From Amanita rubescens (lineage: Eukaryota > Basidiomycota > Agaricomycetes > Agaricales > Amanitaceae), in the NCBI GenBank assembly GCA_015039365.1, contig WION01000345.1:1-55862 (forward strand): a DNA stretch of 55,862 bases, written 5' to 3'. The stretch's first letter is position 1, and every line of letters starts with the position of its first letter. Position numbers and translations under genes: made by a program. Of this stretch, positions 51,246 to 55,862 are shown piece by piece. The notes under the pieces were generated by a model, which did no database searches, had not been told where the DNA came from, and worked only from the letters and a program-made list of their open reading frames with translations.

Positions 51246-51975
51246 CTGCGCGATGCGAGGCTGTTACATCGCGGCTTTTGGAGTCCCCAGGCTGGGCCAT
51301 CCAATTCGTGCCGAGGTGAGCGACCGACTCGTTCGTACTGAATCTGGAGTTGAAATGTAAACTTGTATATCTTCGTCCGTAGACCCGCGCCGTTTCCTCA
51401 AACTAGCCCGGGTCTTACATGTACTCCGTCTCTGGCATCCACCTCTCCATCTCGGAGTCACCTGGTCCCATCTCCTGCGCACTGCCCGTGTCAAGCCGAA
51501 CCAGCTGCTGTCGTCTTCTTCGGCGACGGCGGCCGTTCCTCTAACTCCAACAGTCCAGATAAAATATCAATAAAAGATCATCAGACCCTGCAGTTGCAAC
51601 CACATGATGCAAATAGTTTGGCAGCCCCATTAATTGTTGCCGTCGTAGGAGGTCGTAGGCAAGAAAGGTTACTTATATAATCAAGCCGCCGTGCAAATTC
51701 TTGAATTGCTTCTGACACCATTCGCAAAGTACTCAGAGCTACTCAGAGCTAATGAAATACCACTCATGACGACCATCAGTGCACGAGCAAACACTTGGCA
51801 CAAGTTGCGTCGTGACCGCCATCATATCTTGATTCAAAACATCCCCACCATCTTCGCCATCAGTTTGCAAAAAGCTTGTGTTCCTCCATTTGAATTTCAT
51901 TGAGCATCCCAAATTCGCCTTCGAGGCTTCGACTAACTCGTTTGGCTCAACACCAGTCACCGCTCGTACGCATAA
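51246..51975. other. No complete gene; possible exon fragment
   Basis: A minus-strand stretch at 51264-51385 reads GSTDEDIQVYISTPDSVRTS and ARIGWPSLGTPKAAM before a stop, which looks like a gene 3' end directly abutting ORC5 fragment D. Its upstream part is Arg-rich and unconvincing. Nothing else was recognised. Confidence 0.3.
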
Positions 51976-52614
51976 CCATCAACGCTGGACCAAAGGCAGG
52001 AACATACGCCCGCAACAGTGTTGGGCCCTCGGGGTACATGTGTTGGTTATCACCCCCGAGTCCGGGTATCATTGCTGAACGTTTCAGTGCAAGCGCTTCA
52101 GCAGCTCGAGAATCTGATCCTGAAGGTGATCCGGCCTTGCAAGGACTGGTCGGAAGAGCGGATCAAAAAGGAAGTATGGGCTCTTTACAACGTCGGTCAG
52201 TTGCGAGACTCGGCACACACGCCCGACAGAAAGTTTTACTATATCTTTATGAAAAATATGGGCGTTCCATTGCAAAAGGCTTTGGAGATCAGAGAAGATC
52301 CCAAGCGGGCCCGGGAACTCCGGGAGGAAGCGGAAAAAACCTACTTCTCCCAGTACCGTATACACCAAGCGTGAGTGTTGCCATTCAATTGGAACTAATG
52401 ACTTACAATTGATTATAGCGACCATGACCTCCCAAGTTCGAGCAACTGGGTGTACAGAAAAGTTGGCGGCGAATGGCAAGCAGAACTGATCGACTGGTTC
52501 CCCTACGTTATAGACAAAAACTATAAAGGTTTCCAAAATCCGCCGGAACCGTTTGTGATACATCCGGATTCCGTGCCGGAGACCCTGTTTAAAGCCTTGA
52601 AGATGTCTAAGTAG
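51976..52614 (+). CDS. Uncharacterised gene, 3' part; start unresolved
   Basis: A 54-bp intron (52034-52087) and a 48-bp intron (52371-52418) join three exons reading VLGPRVQALQQLENLIL, then CKDWSEERIKKEVWALYNVG, then FYYIFMKNMGVPLQKALEIR, then SNWVYRKVGGEWQAELIDWF, ending KALKMSK. The body is clearly protein-like (helical, with a Trp-rich C-terminus). No in-frame ATG occurs between the upstream stop at 51973 and the first exon end, so the 5' exon lies further upstream or was lost at the duplication junction. It ends 267 bp before ORC5. Family unknown. Confidence 0.5.
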
Positions 52615-52880
52615 TTTTTTGTCGATTTACTTATGCTGCGATGCATATACTATATTTATATGAGATAACGCGATCGTGCCGCGGTTTTCGCAGCTGCGGT
52701 TTTTGTCACGCTCAAGTAAAAAATAACGAACGATGGCACCAATGACGGAGATGGAATGCATTCTAGGCGCACTCAAATTTTTTCGGCGAATGGCGTGTAG
52801 CCGCAAGAGTATGAAAGAGTGTTGACACAGACGTGTGGAAAAAGTCACTATGCGTACAGTGTGACAGTCACAACGCGTAA

Positions 52881-55027
52881 ATGGAAATCGACGAGCTCGC
52901 GACCCTCATCGCCATCGCGCCGCCGCCCTTTGTCTTCGTTCACGACGCAGTTTGTCTTCAAGACACCGTTAGCGCCCTCGAATGCGCCCTGGCTTCGGAA
53001 GAGAATGCTACAGCACATGTTCGGCGCGCAACCGTTAACGGGATCTCGTGCTTCACTCCTCGGTTGTTGTACGACCACGCCATCAATTCACTAGCCGACT
53101 GGTCCGTGGAATGGAACGAAGGATGTGCTAATTGGACTCTCCCGTCTTCTTCTGGGCGGTGGAATGACTCGTTTGATTCATTTGTTCGTGGATTGAGGAC
53201 CCTCCATACTCAGATACGGAGCGGTAGAACGTCAAAGGCAGAAAGTGGTAGAAAGACGAGAGGCAAAAAGAAGGCAAAAGGGAAGCAAAAACAAGCAGAA
53301 GAGGGCTTTCAGGAGGAAGTGCGTTTCGCAATCGTCATTGAACACGCGGAACGTCTGCGGAGCAATATGCCGGATTTGCTCGTGCCACTAACGCGTTTGG
53401 CGGAACTAGTACGTACCAGGTACCTTCGTGCGCTGATAATTCTAATTTCAACAGACTCGGCTAGACCTTACTGTCGTGTTCGTGTCCCAAGTCCGGTGGG
53501 AAGATATGAAGCCACCCCTTGGTGCATCGCCGGACCCATATTTCTTAGATATGCCCCCGCCCAAGAAAGATCGTATGGCTCTTTGGATGTCCCTCTCATA
53601 CTTGTATCTGATCGCGACGCAGAGATTGTGAAACGGCTAGAAGAGCATTTCGACTTTTCGACAAAAAGCGACGCAACAGCCTTGCATCGCGCAGATTCCT
53701 CCAAACCGCGGCGATCGCGAGGCAAAAACGTCAACGCCGTAGACCAGCCCCCGCCGCCTCCATCTTCACCAGAGTTATACCACCCTTTGCTAAGGCAACT
53801 CTACAACGATTTCGTTTCCATTCTGTGCGACGTTTGCTATCCATTTACACATGACCCAAGAGAAATCCAGTATATTGCAGCTGCTCGGTGGCCGGGGTTC
53901 GTTCAACCCGTGCTGGATGAACACAATCAAAGAATTGACCGGTTACGTCAGCGAGCAAGATGCACTGCAGGCCAGGCTGAGGATATGTGCATTGACAAGG
54001 AATACAGCGAGGATGAAGACGTTGAAGAAGACGACGAGCACGAGGTCCTCCGTCCTCCATCAGCAGATACCCGATTGAAGCTCAGTCGGTTGTTCAAACC
54101 CACGTTAACCAACGCACTGGAGGAACTATATCCTCGTATCACGAACGCAACTGTTTGGGCTAACCTAAATTCGTCACCTCCTGATCCAGATTATATTTCC
54201 CTTTCACGCCCTTCGTCGCCAGTAAAGCCAGGAGGAGAATTTGTTATTAATGTGGATCCGACACCACAAACACCTCGAAAAACTCGGTCACTCCGGTCAT
54301 CCGCACCAAATACACCTCATACACCTTATACTCCTCGTACCCCCCGTGCTACTTCTTATGCGCATACCTATACAGATGACAGAACCGACCCTCAGGCGAC
54401 CGGTCTTTCCACACTTCCACGCATGTCCAAATTCATTATAATAGCTGCCTTTTTGGCATCTACAAACCCGGCCAAATCTGATGTACGAATGTTTGGAAGA
54501 GGCTTGGATGAGAAAAAACGTCGAAAGAGGCGAGCTTCTACTATGACAAAAGCGGGAAACGGGCCGGCTAAGGTAATCTTTCACCTCGCTTGATTTATTA
54601 TTGTTTTCTAATGTATGGTGTAGGTCCCTCAGCGACTTCTTGGTCCTACGCCGTTTCCTTTTGATAGGCTGATGGCGATTCTGGGAAGTTTGTTGGAAGA
54701 AAATGATGTTGACGGAGAGGGGAGTAGAGCACCTGCGGATGACGTGTTCCATACTCCAGGAGAGCATACTGATATGGAGATAACGAGAGTTGGAGTGTAT
54801 ACTTCGGTGAATCGCTTTTCCATTTTTGCCTTTCTTGTATATTGGTTAACACTATCCTTCTGCAGGTTGTAGAATTGGCATCGATGTGGTTACTTCATCG
54901 TACTTCGCCTTCGGACAGACTTGAAGGTCCGCCAATGTACAAGTGTGGGATATCATATGAGGACACGTTGGGATTGGCGAAGGAATTGGACGTTCCATTG
55001 AATGATTTATTGTGGGACCCCGCGTAA
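52881..55027 (+). CDS. ORC5: Origin recognition complex subunit 5
   Basis: Subunit of the six-protein complex that marks replication origins in the nucleus and loads MCM helicase with CDC6. Exons 52881-53408, 53455-53572, 53623-54572, 54624-54806 and 54866-55027, introns 46-59 bp; 646 aa. The AAA+-like part includes VIEHAERLRSNMPDLLVPL, then across two introns LTVVFVSQVRWEDM and PPPKKDQIVKRLEEHFD. The winged-helix/ORC5 C-terminal part includes DPREIQYIAAARWPGFVQPV, PRMSKFIIIAAFLASTNPAK with the following FGRGLDEKKRRKRR, LLGPTPFPFDRLMAIL and YKCGISYEDTLGLAKELDV. An inserted acidic and Ser/Pro-rich linker lies at about residues 370-480. No Walker A GKT is visible at the N-terminus. This is the only complete copy; four other loci in the window carry fragments. 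Confidence 0.92.
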
Positions 55028-55189
55028 TGCGGAACGAAGCATGTTCTCCCTACTTGAAATACGTACAATATGGAGCACGTAACGGTACATCCACGGAACT
55101 TTTTACCAAATACACCGAATGGTGAGATAAGGCACAGAAACGTGACTTGATTTTGACGCGTCGCGAAGTTGAACCAAACCGTCACAAAG

Positions 55190-55862
55190 ATGCTGAGTAC
55201 CCGTCCAACAGCGCCTAGCCTTCAGGACTTATTTCCAGTCAAAACGCCTGCCCGCAGCAAGAGCCGAGCTGAAAATGTCATTAGACACGGCGCACCCATG
55301 ACTGTTCATGGGAAATCCAAGATACAACGTACCCCATTCCCTCAATCTGCGCGTCGTACGTACACAGGTTGTTCGAACGCTACAAGAGTTGCTAAAGCTA
55401 TCTCAGATAAGAAACACGCTTCTGTTAACTTGAAAGAAGGCATTTCCCTTACTGGCGATGTAGGCGGCGGCAAACCCGTCATTCTGAACACACGCCCCGC
55501 TGCTCGCCCGCTCGGCGACAAAACTCCTTTCCCTAACCGTGCTAGTAAGGCAGGTGCTGCTCAGGACACAGGAATGCAAAAAGGCGAGCTGCATCAGAAG
55601 CTTCCAAAGCTGCTCGATTCTCTCTACCCGTCTCTGAGCAACCAGGAAGGGGCGCCAGAGTTTTCTCCAAGACCAAGTTCGACGAGGAAGAGTGCTCGCG
55701 CGCCACGTAGTGCAAGTAAGAACTTCCAGACGCCGTTGGTGAATGGGAATCCGTGGGATGTGAGCGACGGTAGTATTGAGTTGGGCGATGTTCAGGTTCA
55801 GGACGTTCAAGGCGCGGAGATGGAGGATTTGGACGAGATAGAGTATATGCCACCAAATACAT
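55190..55862 (+). CDS. Securin-like protein, partial (runs off the window)
   Basis: Open from ATG at 55190 to the window end (224 codons). The sequence is basic, disordered and Ser/Pro/Lys-rich: SLQDLFPVKTPARSKSR near the start, RPLGDKTPFPNRASKAG in the middle, and at the very end an acidic DEIEYMPP. A RPLGDKTPFPNR-type block plus a late acidic (E/D)IEYMP motif is what I would expect for a fungal securin, where the latter would sit in the separase active site as a pseudosubstrate. If so, it restrains separase until anaphase and is degraded through APC/C. The short, low-complexity evidence keeps this tentative. It lies 162 bp downstream of ORC5, same strand. Confidence 0.55.
   Translation, partial: MLSTRPTAPSLQDLFPVKTPARSKSRAENVIRHGAPMTVHGKSKIQRTPFPQSARRTYTGCSNATRVAKAISDKKHASVNLKEGISLTGDVGGGKPVILNTRPAARPLGDKTPFPNRASKAGAAQDTGMQKGELHQKLPKLLDSLYPSLSNQEGAPEFSPRPSSTRKSARAPRSASKNFQTPLVNGNPWDVSDGSIELGDVQVQDVQGAEMEDLDEIEYMPPNT

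Noticed and set aside
52084..52563. 159-codon minus-strand open frame
   Set aside because: It is antisense to a plus-strand gene whose two introns and frames are mutually consistent.

Overview
The window looks like a nuclear chromosome segment of a filamentous basidiomycete, most likely an agaricomycete. Coding regions are broken by many 42-68 bp GT-AG introns. The mobile DNA (a Helitron with a single RepHel protein, hAT elements) and the gene families (SRPK-like kinases, F-box proteins, NB-ARC/TPR STAND proteins) are of the kind common in mushroom-forming fungi. No species can be named from the sequence. Exon coordinates were derived by hand from splice signals and reading-frame continuity.

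Layout. 1-1569: 3' part of a hAT transposon with a split transposase. 2120-3821: a small orphan gene and an F-box gene whose C-terminus ends in a helicase-like peptide. 4408-14333: minus-strand block with a 7-exon unknown gene, a 2250-aa Helitron RepHel protein, a retropepsin-like small protein plus a truncated tandem copy, and a second member of the 160-aa orphan family. 14449-17050: plus-strand unknown gene and a flavin-containing monooxygenase. 17820-20575: ORC5 fragments and a first copy of a segmental duplication. 22641-25259: NB-ARC/TPR gene 1. 25560-28850: eroded genes and a possible LINE remnant. 29424-32542: second copy of the segmental duplication, a longer ORC5 fragment and a 291-bp inverted-repeat element. 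33045-35480: tandem duplication carrying two small paralogues. 36254-38858: 12-exon AMP deaminase-like gene. 39142-40527: gene fragments and a third ORC5 fragment. 40536-42209: SRPK-like kinase. 43695-44119: small unknown gene. 44440-51245: NB-ARC/TPR gene 2 lying inside a broken duplicate, followed by a fourth ORC5 fragment. 51976-55862: unknown gene end, the apparently complete ORC5 gene, and the start of a securin-like gene.

Two patterns stand out. First, both NB-ARC/TPR genes sit in sharply bounded blocks (about 3.0 and 5.3 kb) almost free of CG dinucleotides, while flanking DNA is CG-rich; yet both genes keep long open frames and near-identical 126-bp repeat units (8 and 23 copies). Second, the 3' part of ORC5 together with its convergent neighbour (called gene X here) has been copied at least four times within 38 kb, always in the orientation opposite to the complete ORC5 and always truncated, with inverted-repeat or CpG-depleted elements at some breakpoints. 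The housekeeping genes (ORC5, securin-like, AMP deaminase-like, monooxygenase) appear as islands in this duplicated, transposon-rich DNA.
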